From Paenibacillus sp. yr247 (GTDB taxonomy: Bacteria; Bacillota; Bacilli; Paenibacillales; NBRC-103111): a stretch of 52,313 nucleotides of DNA. Under the pieces are notes generated by a model. The model did no database searches and was not told the origin of the DNA. It saw only the letters and a program-made list of their open reading frames with translations. Shown piece after piece: positions 15,601-24,131 of this stretch (within the stretch, counting starts at the first letter, position 1; each line of letters starts with the position of its first letter). Location of the stretch: contig NZ_FNIF01000029.1 of NCBI RefSeq assembly GCF_900103825.1, positions 1-52,313 of the forward strand, read 5' to 3'. The translations under genes were made by a program, and so were the position numbers.

Positions 15601-17259
15601 ATGTACAAGCTGCTATTAGTGGATGACGAAGAGGACGTGCGGGAAGGTGTCGTCCGTGAAGTGAATTGGGAAGCGATTGGCTTTGAAGTGATAGAGAAAG
15701 CAGAGAACGGCAGAGAAGCGCTGGAAATGGTAGAGAGATTGCAGCCAGACGTGGTCGTGACGGACATTCAGATGCCGTTCATGAATGGGCTCCAGCTCGC
15801 AGAAGCGATCCGTGAGCGCTTTCCGACGATTAAGCTCATTATCCTTACAGGGCATGACGAGTTCGAATATGCCCAAAGAGCGATTAAGCTGCACATTGAT
15901 GAATATGTGCTGAAGCCTTTTTCTGCGCAAGAGTTGATCAATGCTTTACTTAAGGTGAAGGAGCAGATTCAGGAGGAAGTGGCACATCGGGAGAACGTGC
16001 AGCTGTTGAAGGAGCATTACCGCAAGAGCATGCCTGTGCTCAAGGAAAATTTTCTGGCTACCCTGATGAACCGGAAACTCCCGCGCGATGAGGTGTACGA
16101 GAAGGCGGCGAACTACGGAATTGAGCTCAGCGGTAATCGTTATGTCGTTGCCGTTATGAGCATCGATGGGGTACTCATCCATGAAGAGGACCTGGAGAAT
16201 CGCGGCGAACTGCCGAAGTCCGTTTCTTTGAAATATTCGGAGGATCAGGCGCTGAAATATTTTGCCCTGCTGAATATTACGGAAGAAATTGCCGATAAAC
16301 ACAGTCTTGGCCTTGTTTTCATGCATAATGATCAAGTCGTTGTATTAGCAACTAGGGAGAGCAGAGATAGAGAAGCAGCGCTTCAAGAAACGATGAAGGT
16401 GCTGGAAGAAGTGCGGCAGAACGTAGAGAAATATTTGAAGTTTACATTAACCGTGGGTATTGGAACTGTCATGAAAGACATAACCAAGATCAGCTATTCG
16501 TATGAAGATGCTGTGCTGGCGCTTGATTACAGATTAATTCTGGGCAACAACCGCATGATTTGCATCGATGATGTGGAGAAGCGGAACGTGGAGAAAATTC
16601 GCTTTGACGATGTGAAGGAGCACGCCTTGACGCGCTGCATTAAGGTCGGGACGAATCAGGAGATTCGAGAGACGATGGATGAGCTTTTTCAAGGGATAGA
16701 GGGTGGAGTTTCCGTTAAGGACTACCAAATTTATTTACTCGAAATATTGACCTGTATCCTCAAAGCCGCCAAGGACTCGAACCTGAATGTCGATGAGGTG
16801 TTCGGCGATCATTTCATTCCTTTTACAGAAATTAATAAGTTTACATCCTTGGAGGAAGCCAAGCATTGGCTTGCTGAGTTGTGCGCCAGCATCATGAATC
16901 ATATCGCGAAGGATCGCCAATATACTTACAAGAACCTGGTCGAGATGGCCAAAGATTATACGAGAAGCCATTATCACGAAGGGGATATCACGATTAATAA
17001 AGTGTGCGGCCACCTACATATTAGCGCGGGTTATTTCAGCAGTATTTTCAAGAAAGAGACGAAAATGACCTTCGTGAACTATTTGAACCATATTCGTATG
17101 GAAGCGGCCAAGGAGCTCTTGCGCTCCACAGATATGAAGCTACTTACGATCGCCGAGAAGGTTGGTTATGCTGATGCCAATTACTTCAGCTTCTCTTTTC
17201 GCAAAAATGTCGGTGTTTCCCCAAAAGAGTATCGCAATAATAGTTCCAATGGGCTCTAA
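15601..17259 (+). CDS. YesN-type response regulator (REC plus AraC-family HTH)
   Basis: 552 residues from ATG 15601, seven bases after AGGAGG; the frame open to 15529 crosses the leader hairpin and is rejected. Residues 1-120 are a receiver domain (LLLVDDEEDV, phospho-acceptor D55 in VVTDIQMP, K in YVLKPF). A central region (about 150-430) resembles the GGDEF-like inter-domain segment common in this family. The C-terminal 100 residues are an AraC HTH (INKVCGHLHISAGYFSSIFK, then VGYADANYFSFSFRK). Such proteins activate sugar-uptake genes when phosphorylated by a YesM kinase, encoded directly downstream. Likely targets are the lipoprotein gene and mgl genes that follow. Confidence 0.92.
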   Translation: MYKLLLVDDEEDVREGVVREVNWEAIGFEVIEKAENGREALEMVERLQPDVVVTDIQMPFMNGLQLAEAIRERFPTIKLIILTGHDEFEYAQRAIKLHIDEYVLKPFSAQELINALLKVKEQIQEEVAHRENVQLLKEHYRKSMPVLKENFLATLMNRKLPRDEVYEKAANYGIELSGNRYVVAVMSIDGVLIHEEDLENRGELPKSVSLKYSEDQALKYFALLNITEEIADKHSLGLVFMHNDQVVVLATRESRDREAALQETMKVLEEVRQNVEKYLKFTLTVGIGTVMKDITKISYSYEDAVLALDYRLILGNNRMICIDDVEKRNVEKIRFDDVKEHALTRCIKVGTNQEIRETMDELFQGIEGGVSVKDYQIYLLEILTCILKAAKDSNLNVDEVFGDHFIPFTEINKFTSLEEAKHWLAELCASIMNHIAKDRQYTYKNLVEMAKDYTRSHYHEGDITINKVCGHLHISAGYFSSIFKKETKMTFVNYLNHIRMEAAKELLRSTDMKLLTIAEKVGYADANYFSFSFRKNVGVSPKEYRNNSSNGL

Positions 17260-17282
17260 GTTCAAGGAGTGGGGGTGAAAGA

Positions 17283-19067
17283 TTGAATCGAAAAGTGAGA
17301 ACGCTATTCAAGGCATTGTATGATGTACTGCTGGATACGATGAGGGTGAAGAGTATTCAGTTTACGATTACGATGTCCTTTATTTTGATCACGGTGACTG
17401 TCATGTTGATCGTCTCACTGGTGCTTTATAATAAATTTTCTAGAACAGCGGAAGAGAGTGCTTTTCTGAATACCCAGCAAGTGATCGAGCAGGTACAGTT
17501 TAACTTGGAAAACTATATTAAAGGCATGGCTGATACCTTCCAGGTTGTGGATGCAAAGATTACTAAGAGCCATGGTATTCCTTCGGACAAGCTGCTCGAG
17601 CAGCTAGAAACGATTGCAAGCACGCGCGAGGATATTGTCTCCATTCATCTATTTACGGCCGATGGGGGACTAGTTACTGGTATCCACACGACCGAGATGC
17701 GTAAAAATACGCGACTACTCGAACAGTCGTGGTTTAAGTCTGCGCTGGATAATCCGAACCATCTCACTTTTTCACTCCCGCATATACAAAACCTGTTCAA
17801 GGATCCGTATAAATGGGTTGTTTCTATGAGCAAAGGGGTCTCCATTGAGAAGAATGGCAAGTGGGAGGATGCGGTGCTTCTTGTGGATGTTAATTTCAAG
17901 ACGCTGGATGACGTGTTTCGTACGGTTTCTCTTGGCAAAAAGGGCTACGTTTACATCATTGACGACTCAGCTGGAAACATCGTGTATCATCCACAGCAGC
18001 AGCTTATTTATATTGGCTTGAAATATGAAAATGTGGAACAAGCGCTTAAATTCTCATATGGGAAGTACATGGATGTCAGCAATGGCGAGTCGCGGCTTAA
18101 TGTGGTTAGGACTGTTAATAACATTGGTTGGAAAATTATTGGTGTCTCCTACCTCGATGAGATGATTACGACCCGCAAGGAAATTAGTACGTTTATGATT
18201 TGGCTTCTAGTCATTGTCCTTGTTTTTATTTTGTTGATTTCGTCTTTCATGTCAGCACGTATTTCACAACCGATCAAGCGGCTGAAGAAGTCGATGGAAA
18301 TGGTCGAAAAGGGCTATTTTGACACCTATATTCATGTCCGAGGCGCTGATGAAGTGGAGCAGCTTTCGCGGCGATTCAATCTCATGGTTTCAAGGGTCCG
18401 AGAGCTGATGGATCAAAATATGCATGAGCAGGAGACGAAGCGAAAGAATGAGCTTGAGGTTCTGCAGTCTCAAATTAATCCGCATTTTTTGTACAATACA
18501 CTCAATTCTGTTGTTAGGATGGTCGGAAATGGAAAAAATGAAGAGGTCGTCACAACGATTACTTCCTTGTCCAAATTTTTTCGTATTTCCCTCAGTAAGG
18601 GCAAAAACATTATTACCATTGGAGAAGAGATCGAGCACATTCGCAACTATTTGATCATTCAGAAGATGCGGTATAAGGACAAGTTCGATTACGAGATTCA
18701 GGTGGATGATGAGGTGCTGCCCTACAAGACCTTGAAGCTGATTTTGCAGCCGTTTGTAGAAAATGCGCTCTATCATGGCATTGAATATATGGTGGACAAA
18801 GGCATTATTCACATATCGGTCGGTAAAATCAAAGATAAGATCCTTTTCCAGATTCGGGATAACGGTGTGGGTATGTCGGAAGAAACGCTCAAAAACATTT
18901 TGTCCGGTCATGTGAAAAGTGAAAAGGGATCCGGCGTTGGGCTGCGAAATGTGCATGAGCGCATTCGGTTATATTTCGGTTCGGAGTATGGTGTCAAGGT
19001 TGAAAGTGAGCTCGAAGAAGGAACTCTCGTCAAAATCTGGATTCCTTTAGTACTCGTAGATGAATAA
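17283..19067 (+). CDS. YesM-type membrane sensor histidine kinase
   Basis: 594 residues from TTG 17283, after AAGGAGTGGGGGTG. Membrane helices at about 27-49 and 302-322 enclose an extracellular sensing domain of about 250 residues, probably dCache-like. A HAMP linker follows (SARISQPIKRLKKSM), then the His_kinase core with H401 in QINPHFLYN, and a HATPase domain with DNGVGM and GSGVGLRNVHERI. It pairs with the upstream YesN regulator (23 bases between genes). The next gene encodes a lipoprotein solute-binding protein that may present the ligand to this sensor. Confidence 0.92.
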   Translation: MNRKVRTLFKALYDVLLDTMRVKSIQFTITMSFILITVTVMLIVSLVLYNKFSRTAEESAFLNTQQVIEQVQFNLENYIKGMADTFQVVDAKITKSHGIPSDKLLEQLETIASTREDIVSIHLFTADGGLVTGIHTTEMRKNTRLLEQSWFKSALDNPNHLTFSLPHIQNLFKDPYKWVVSMSKGVSIEKNGKWEDAVLLVDVNFKTLDDVFRTVSLGKKGYVYIIDDSAGNIVYHPQQQLIYIGLKYENVEQALKFSYGKYMDVSNGESRLNVVRTVNNIGWKIIGVSYLDEMITTRKEISTFMIWLLVIVLVFILLISSFMSARISQPIKRLKKSMEMVEKGYFDTYIHVRGADEVEQLSRRFNLMVSRVRELMDQNMHEQETKRKNELEVLQSQINPHFLYNTLNSVVRMVGNGKNEEVVTTITSLSKFFRISLSKGKNIITIGEEIEHIRNYLIIQKMRYKDKFDYEIQVDDEVLPYKTLKLILQPFVENALYHGIEYMVDKGIIHISVGKIKDKILFQIRDNGVGMSEETLKNILSGHVKSEKGSGVGLRNVHERIRLYFGSEYGVKVESELEEGTLVKIWIPLVLVDE

Positions 19068-19074
19068 GATAACG

Positions 19075-19113
19075 CTTACGAAGCCAGTTTTGCTAAAGCA
19101 AAACTCTAAGGAG
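19075..19113 (+). repeat. CTTACGAAG-type hairpin repeat, copy 3, before the lipoprotein gene
   Basis: CTTACGAAG, then AGTTTTGC / GCAAAACT with loop TAAA, then CTAAGGAG, the ribosome site of the gene at 19122. It differs from copy 2 at only a few positions and lies between kinase and binding-protein genes on the same presumed transcript. Confidence 0.7.
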
Positions 19114-19121
19114 CAAAAACC

Positions 19122-20102
19122 ATGGATAAAACATTGAAAATAATACCCCTCCTGTTTGCTGTCCTGGTCGCTGTCATCTCCATTTCCTCTTGTACCAGAC
19201 AAACCGAGACGACACCGACCGAACAGAAGAAGCATTTGGAAGTCGTGCTCAGAAGTCAAAACGGCGATTATTGGAAAACGGTGAAGATGGGAGCCGAGGT
19301 GGCCGCGAAGGAGTTTGATGTCACTTTGGATTTCCGGGCACCAGGTGATGAAGCGGATGTGAAGGGGCAAATCGCCTTGATGGAGCAATCAATCAGCAGC
19401 GGACCTGACGCCATTGTGTTGGCTGCTAACGATTTTAAGGAATTGTCTGAGGTTGTGGATGATGCGGCGACGCTAGGTATTCCAGTCATCACGATCGACT
19501 CCGAAGTGGAGACACGTAAAGCCAAGAGTTTCATCGGAGCCAATAATTATGAAGCCGGACAAATGGCTGGAAAACAGCTTATCAAGCTAGCTGGGACGAG
19601 CGGACAAATTGCGATTGTTAGCTTTAAGCAAGGAGAGCGTAATACAGAGCTCCGGGAGCAAGGTCTTTTGGATGAAATATCTAAATATCCAGATATTAAG
19701 GTAATAGATAAGGTTTATAGTCTGACCGACCGCGAGCTTGCCGCACAGCTTACCCATAACATTATGGAGAAGCATCCCCAATTAGACGGAATTGTTGCTC
19801 TGAATGAAATTTCCTCTATTGGTGTTGCGGATGCGATCCAGCGTATGAATCTGCAGGACAAGGTGAAAATCATTACATTTGACAGTACATCCGAAGAGTT
19901 GGAGCTGATGCAAGAGGGGGTTATTCAAGCAACGATTATTCAAAATCCATTCAGTATCGGTTATTTAGGTGTAAAGAACGCGGTTGAAGCTTCGAAAGGG
20001 AAGAAGGTTCCCAGCCGTGTGGATACCGGGATTAAAGCTATTGACCTGGGTAATATGTTCTGGTCGGATAATCAGAAGCTGTTATTTCCCTTTATAAAGT
20101 GA
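19122..20102 (+). CDS. Lipoprotein sugar-binding protein (RbsB-like), probable sensor partner of YesM
   Basis: 326 residues. The signal peptide ends in a lipobox before C24 (SISSC). The mature part is a type I periplasmic-binding fold like RbsB (VVLRSQNGDYWKTVKMG; GPDAIVLAANDF; IPVITIDSEVE; GANNYEAGQMAG; DGIVALNEISSIGVADA; ITFDST). It lacks the EF-hand-like calcium loop found in the MglB-type protein encoded next. It is in line with the YesN/YesM genes and precedes a separate binding protein that belongs to the transporter. By analogy with XylFII/LytS-type systems, it may deliver a sugar signal to the kinase rather than feed the transporter. That role is inference from position. Confidence 0.85.
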   Translation: MDKTLKIIPLLFAVLVAVISISSCTRQTETTPTEQKKHLEVVLRSQNGDYWKTVKMGAEVAAKEFDVTLDFRAPGDEADVKGQIALMEQSISSGPDAIVLAANDFKELSEVVDDAATLGIPVITIDSEVETRKAKSFIGANNYEAGQMAGKQLIKLAGTSGQIAIVSFKQGERNTELREQGLLDEISKYPDIKVIDKVYSLTDRELAAQLTHNIMEKHPQLDGIVALNEISSIGVADAIQRMNLQDKVKIITFDSTSEELELMQEGVIQATIIQNPFSIGYLGVKNAVEASKGKKVPSRVDTGIKAIDLGNMFWSDNQKLLFPFIK

Positions 20103-20137
20103 TGAGAATTTCGATAGAACATATGAGGATATTGCAT

Positions 20138-20165
20138 TTGTTTTGGGGATGCTATCCCTTATAGT
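20138..20165 (+). promoter_or_regulatory. Putative mglB promoter with a palindrome in the spacer
   Basis: TTGTTT (20138-20143), 16-base spacer, TATAGT (20160-20165). The spacer contains GGGAT-GCT-ATCCC, a 5-bp-arm palindrome that could be a binding site. The mglB start lies 45 bases downstream. Confidence 0.4.
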
Positions 20166-20210
20166 AAGAAATGTAAATACACATCACAACCTTTTAGGGA
20201 GGGTCTTACC

Positions 20211-21281
20211 TTGAAAAAACTTCTTACCATTGCCGTTGCCGGTGCACTTGTTGCAACCGTAGTTGGCTGTTCTAGTGCAAAAACAACTCCAACTCCAGCT
20301 CCAGCGGCATCTACTGGTGCAGCAGCAACGCCAAAAGCTGACACAGGCAAAAAACCAACGATCGGTGTAGCTATCTACAAATTTGACGATACATTTATGT
20401 CCGGTGTTCGTGCTGCGATTGCTGATGCTGCGAAAGATAAAGCAACGGTTGATATCGTTGACAGCCAAAACTCGCAACCAACACAGAATGATAAAGTTGA
20501 TTTGTTCATCACGAAAAAAGTAAACGCTCTAGCGATTAACGCAGTTGACCGTACAGCGGCAGGCGTTATCATCGATAAAGCCAAAACGGCAAATGTGCCA
20601 GTTGTCTTCTTGAACCGTGAACCACTTGCTGACGACATGAAGAAATGGGATAAAGTTTACTATGTAGGCGCTAAAGCAGAGCAATCCGGTACAATGGAAG
20701 GCCAACTGCTAGTTGACTACTTCAAAGCTCATCCAGAAGCGGATAAAAACAAAGACGGTAAAATCCAATACGTAATGCTTAAAGGCGAACCAGGTCACCA
20801 AGATGCTGAGCTTCGTACGAAGTTCTCCATCCAAGCGATCACAGATGCTGGTATGGGTGTAGAAAAAGTAGCAGAAGATACAGCAATGTGGGATCGTGTA
20901 AAAGGTCAAGAGAAAATGGCTGCATTCCTTGCTTCCAGCGAAAGCAAAATCGAAGCTGTTATTGCGAACAACGATGATATGGCTCTTGGCGCTATCGAAG
21001 CTTTGAAAGCAAAAGGCTACTTCAAAGACAACAAATTCTTACCGGTTGTAGGCGTAGATGCTACAGCTCCTGCTCTTCAAGCACTTACCGACGGAACACT
21101 ACTCGGAACGGTTCTGAACGATGCGAAAAACCAAGGTGCAGCAACAACGAACGTAGCAACAGCGCTTGCTAACGGTCAAACACCAAGCAAAGAAACAACT
21201 GGCTATGATGTAACAGACGGTAAATATGTATGGATTTCCTACAAAAAGATTACAAAAGCTAACATGAACGAAGCGAAGTAA
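20211..21281 (+). CDS. mglB: Galactose/glucose-binding lipoprotein (MglB-type)
   Basis: 356 residues from TTG 20211, after AGGGAGGG. Lipobox VVGC (C20), then a Thr/Pro/Ala linker. The fold and the ligand residues known from E. coli MglB are all recognisable: D in YKFDDTFM, N in AINAVD, H/D/R in GEPGHQDAELRT, W in TAMWDR, N in IANNDDM, D in GVDAT, and N in VLNDAKNQ. The calcium loop DKNKDGKIQ is also kept. It should bind D-galactose and D-glucose outside the membrane and feed MglA/MglC. A strong hairpin follows the stop, a usual device for making more binding protein than ATPase. Confidence 0.9.
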   Translation: MKKLLTIAVAGALVATVVGCSSAKTTPTPAPAASTGAAATPKADTGKKPTIGVAIYKFDDTFMSGVRAAIADAAKDKATVDIVDSQNSQPTQNDKVDLFITKKVNALAINAVDRTAAGVIIDKAKTANVPVVFLNREPLADDMKKWDKVYYVGAKAEQSGTMEGQLLVDYFKAHPEADKNKDGKIQYVMLKGEPGHQDAELRTKFSIQAITDAGMGVEKVAEDTAMWDRVKGQEKMAAFLASSESKIEAVIANNDDMALGAIEALKAKGYFKDNKFLPVVGVDATAPALQALTDGTLLGTVLNDAKNQGAATTNVATALANGQTPSKETTGYDVTDGKYVWISYKKITKANMNEAK

Positions 21282-21295
21282 TCCGAATAGAAGCG

Positions 21296-21333
21296 GGCAA
21301 GAGCAGCAACGTAAGCTTTCGTTGCGCTCTTGC
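21296..21333 (+). terminator. Strong intercistronic hairpin between mglB and mglA
   Basis: GGCAAGAGC(A)GCAACG pairs with CGTTGCGCTCTTGCC around TAAGCTTT with a single bulge. Only TTCCTT follows, so it is a poor terminator and probably a partial attenuator or a barrier protecting the mglB message. Confidence 0.65.
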
Positions 21334-21432
21334 CTTCCTTATTTGGGAACCCGTACAAAGGTAAAGAGAAATAAGCTTCGAAGAAAGGCTTCACTTTGTG
21401 TGGATTATCGTGAGCTGGTAGGGGGAGTTACC

Positions 21433-22950
21433 ATGACTGTACATGACTATTTACTGGAAATGAATCAAATCTCCAAAGAGTTCCCCGGCGTCAAAGCGCT
21501 GGATAACGTCACCCTCAAGGTTCGCCCAGGAAGCGTTCATGCGCTGATGGGAGAGAACGGGGCAGGTAAGTCGACGCTGATGAAATGCTTGTTCGGTATT
21601 TATAAGCCAGATGGCGGAGAGATCATGCTGAATGGTGAAGTAGTGTCCATTCAAAATTCAAAGGACGCTTTAGCAAATGGAATTTCAATGATCCATCAAG
21701 AGCTTCACCCGGTTCCTCATCGTAACGTGATGGAGAACATTTGGTTGGGCCGCTTCCCACTAACAGGTATCGGACCTTTGAAATTAGTGGATCACAAGAA
21801 GATGCGCAAAGATACAGAGAGCTTGTTCAAACAGCTCCAGATGGATATTAAGCCGGATACACTCGTTGGAACATTGTCTGTTTCCAAGGTGCAGTCCATT
21901 GAAATTGCCAAGGCTGTTTCATTCAATTCGAAAGTCATTGTTATGGATGAGCCGACATCGTCGCTAACAGGCAATGAAGTCGAGCAGCTGTTTCGCATTA
22001 TTCGCGACTTGAGAAGTCGTGGCGTCTCGATCATCTATATTTCACATAAAATGGAAGAAATTCTTGAAATCTCCGATGAAGTAACGATTATGCGTGACGG
22101 TGCCAAGATTGGTACATGGGCATCATCTGAGCTAACAACCGATATGATCATTTCGAAGATGGTTGGACGTGATTTGAAAGAACGATTCCCTGAGCGAAGT
22201 AATGTACCGAACGGTGTATTAATGAAAGTAGAGGGACTAACTTCTGTCATTCCAAGATCTTTTAAGAATGTATCTTTTGATCTTCGTAAGGGAGAAATTC
22301 TTGGGGTCGGTGGTCTTGTAGGTGCTCAGCGGACGGAGCTGATTGAAGCTTTGTTCGGGATGAGAGGAGTTGCTTCCGGCAGCATCTCTATCAATGGTAA
22401 GCAAGTTAAGCTCAAGTCGCCGATTGATGCCATTAAGCATAAAATCGCGCTGCTCACAGAAGAGCGCCGTGTAACCGGTATTTTTCCTGTATTATCGGTT
22501 CTGGAGAACACAGTTATTGCGAATTTAAACAGATATATGAATCCGCTAGGTTTCATTAATGAAGCTAAACGTAAAGAAGAAGTCGAACGAAGTATCGAAA
22601 TGCTTCGGGTGAAGACGCCGAACATGCATGCCCTAATCAAGAATCTGTCGGGTGGTAATCAACAAAAGGTGCTGCTTGCCAGATGGCTGCTCACGGAACC
22701 GGACGTGCTCCTGCTGGATGAACCGACACGGGGAATTGACGTAGGTGCTAAATTCGAGATTTACTCCATCATTGCTGACCTTGCGAAGCAGGGGAAAAGT
22801 ATTATCATGATCTCTTCTGAAATGCCCGAATTGCTTGGGATGTCAGACCGAATCATGGTCATGTGTGAAGGACGCCTTACGGGGATTGTAGAAGGAAATA
22901 AAGCAACAGAAGAAGAGATCATGCGCCTTGCTGCACAGCATATGGCATAA
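21433..22950 (+). CDS. mglA: Galactose/methylgalactoside ABC transporter ATP-binding protein (MglA-type)
   Basis: 505 residues from ATG 21433 after GGGGGAG; the frame open to 21322 runs through the intergenic region and is rejected. It holds two ABC domains in tandem. The first has a canonical Walker A (GENGAGKST, K46), LSVSKVQSIEIAKA and VIVMDEPTSSL. The second has a degenerate Walker A (GGLVGAQRTE), but a good LSGGNQQKVLLARWL signature and VLLLDEPTRGID. This asymmetry is normal for sugar importers of the MglA/RbsA/XylG class. Length matches E. coli MglA (506). It energises MglC. Confidence 0.92.
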   Translation: MTVHDYLLEMNQISKEFPGVKALDNVTLKVRPGSVHALMGENGAGKSTLMKCLFGIYKPDGGEIMLNGEVVSIQNSKDALANGISMIHQELHPVPHRNVMENIWLGRFPLTGIGPLKLVDHKKMRKDTESLFKQLQMDIKPDTLVGTLSVSKVQSIEIAKAVSFNSKVIVMDEPTSSLTGNEVEQLFRIIRDLRSRGVSIIYISHKMEEILEISDEVTIMRDGAKIGTWASSELTTDMIISKMVGRDLKERFPERSNVPNGVLMKVEGLTSVIPRSFKNVSFDLRKGEILGVGGLVGAQRTELIEALFGMRGVASGSISINGKQVKLKSPIDAIKHKIALLTEERRVTGIFPVLSVLENTVIANLNRYMNPLGFINEAKRKEEVERSIEMLRVKTPNMHALIKNLSGGNQQKVLLARWLLTEPDVLLLDEPTRGIDVGAKFEIYSIIADLAKQGKSIIMISSEMPELLGMSDRIMVMCEGRLTGIVEGNKATEEEIMRLAAQHMA

Positions 22951-22969
22951 TGGAGGGGGCCAAGAAACC

Positions 22970-24001
22970 ATGAGTACTAAAACAGAGACATTGAAATCCA
23001 GAGACATTAGTGGGTTCGTAACCAAATATGCAATCTACATCGTACTTGTCGTACTAGTAATCGGAATTGCAATTTATGATCCACGCTTTTTATCCGTCAA
23101 TATCCTTCGTGATATTTTGCTGCAATCATCCACACGTGTCATTATCGCCTTGGGTGCTGCATTCATCTTGATCACAGGGGGTACGGATCTTTCGACAGGA
23201 CGTATCGTCGGCTTAACCGCCGTTATCTCCGCTTCCATGCTGCAAACGCAGGATTATGGCCGCAGATTTTTCCCGGATCTACCGGAATTGCCTCTGATTC
23301 TGCCTATTATCATTGCTATTGCAGCTGGTCTTTTGGTGGGGTTGATCAATGGACTTATCGTAGCAAAATTAAAGGTTCCGCCATTCATTGCAACATTAGG
23401 TACGATGGTAGCTGTATATGGCGCCAACTCGCTTTACTTCGATATGAAACCGAATCAGTCACAGCCTATCGGTGGTCTCAGAGCTGACTTCAGTAAACTT
23501 GGAACCGGATCTGTTGGATCTGACGCCACGTATTCGATTCCTTTCATTGTCATTATCGCTATTGTCGTTGCGATTATCGTCTGGGTTGTTTTCAACAAAA
23601 CGAAGCTCGGTAAGTACATGTACGCGATCGGCGGCAACATTCATGCAGCAACCGTTTCGGGTATAAACGTAAACCGGTATCTGATTTATATTTACTCGAT
23701 TGCAGGTGCTTTGTATGGCTTAGCCGGGGTGCTGGAAGCAGCGAGAACCGGCGGTGCTACGAATAACTATGGGAATATGTATGAGCTTGATGCGATTGCG
23801 GCTTGTGTGGTCGGCGGTGTATCCACTTCCGGTGGTATCGGAACGGTTCCTGGTGTTCTCGCAGGGGTATTAATTTTCAGCGTCATTAACTATGGTTTGA
23901 CTTTTATCGGCATCAGCCCTTACTGGCAGTTGATTATAAAAGGTGTTATTATCGTCGCTGCGGTAGCGTTCGATATGCGTAAATACATGAACTCCAAATA
24001 A
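22970..24001 (+). CDS. mglC: Galactose/methylgalactoside ABC transporter permease (MglC-type)
   Basis: 343 residues from ATG 22970, after GGAGGGGGC. About eight to ten membrane helices; family signatures GAAFILITGGTDLSTGRIVGL, VPPFIATLGTM, NIHAATVSGINVN and AACVVGGVSTSGGIGTVPG. It forms the membrane channel for the sugar brought by MglB. It starts 19 bases after the mglA stop. The frame open to 22928 overlaps mglA and is not used. Confidence 0.92.
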   Translation: MSTKTETLKSRDISGFVTKYAIYIVLVVLVIGIAIYDPRFLSVNILRDILLQSSTRVIIALGAAFILITGGTDLSTGRIVGLTAVISASMLQTQDYGRRFFPDLPELPLILPIIIAIAAGLLVGLINGLIVAKLKVPPFIATLGTMVAVYGANSLYFDMKPNQSQPIGGLRADFSKLGTGSVGSDATYSIPFIVIIAIVVAIIVWVVFNKTKLGKYMYAIGGNIHAATVSGINVNRYLIYIYSIAGALYGLAGVLEAARTGGATNNYGNMYELDAIAACVVGGVSTSGGIGTVPGVLAGVLIFSVINYGLTFIGISPYWQLIIKGVIIVAAVAFDMRKYMNSK

Positions 24002-24048
24002 GTAAACACCAAGACGATCAACATCATTTGGTTATATGTAAAAGGTGA

Positions 24049-24080
24049 AACAGGCTGTCGCAACATAACGACAGCCTGTT
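24049..24080 (+). terminator. Hairpin at the end of the mgl operon
   Basis: AACAGGCTGTCG pairs perfectly with CGACAGCCTGTT across an 8-base loop. There is no T run, so it may be an mRNA-end stabiliser or a weak terminator that lets transcription reach the chemoreceptor gene. Confidence 0.6.
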
Positions 24081-24093
24081 ATCGTGTATAAAA

Positions 24094-24107
24094 TGAAAGC
24101 GATTACT
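24094..24107 (+). promoter_or_regulatory. cre-like site before the chemoreceptor gene
   Basis: TGAAAGCGATTACT matches the CcpA cre consensus TGWNANCGNTNWCA except for the last base. It lies 25 bases before the start codon, next to a TATAAA that could be a -10 element, where bound CcpA would repress. This is pattern matching only. Confidence 0.3.
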
Positions 24108-24131
24108 TTACAATTGCAGGAGGGCATAGTC

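Noticed and set aside
18390..18956. 188-codon open frame antisense to the YesM gene
   Set aside because: It lies wholly inside the well-supported kinase gene, lacks a ribosome site and has no recognisable domain.
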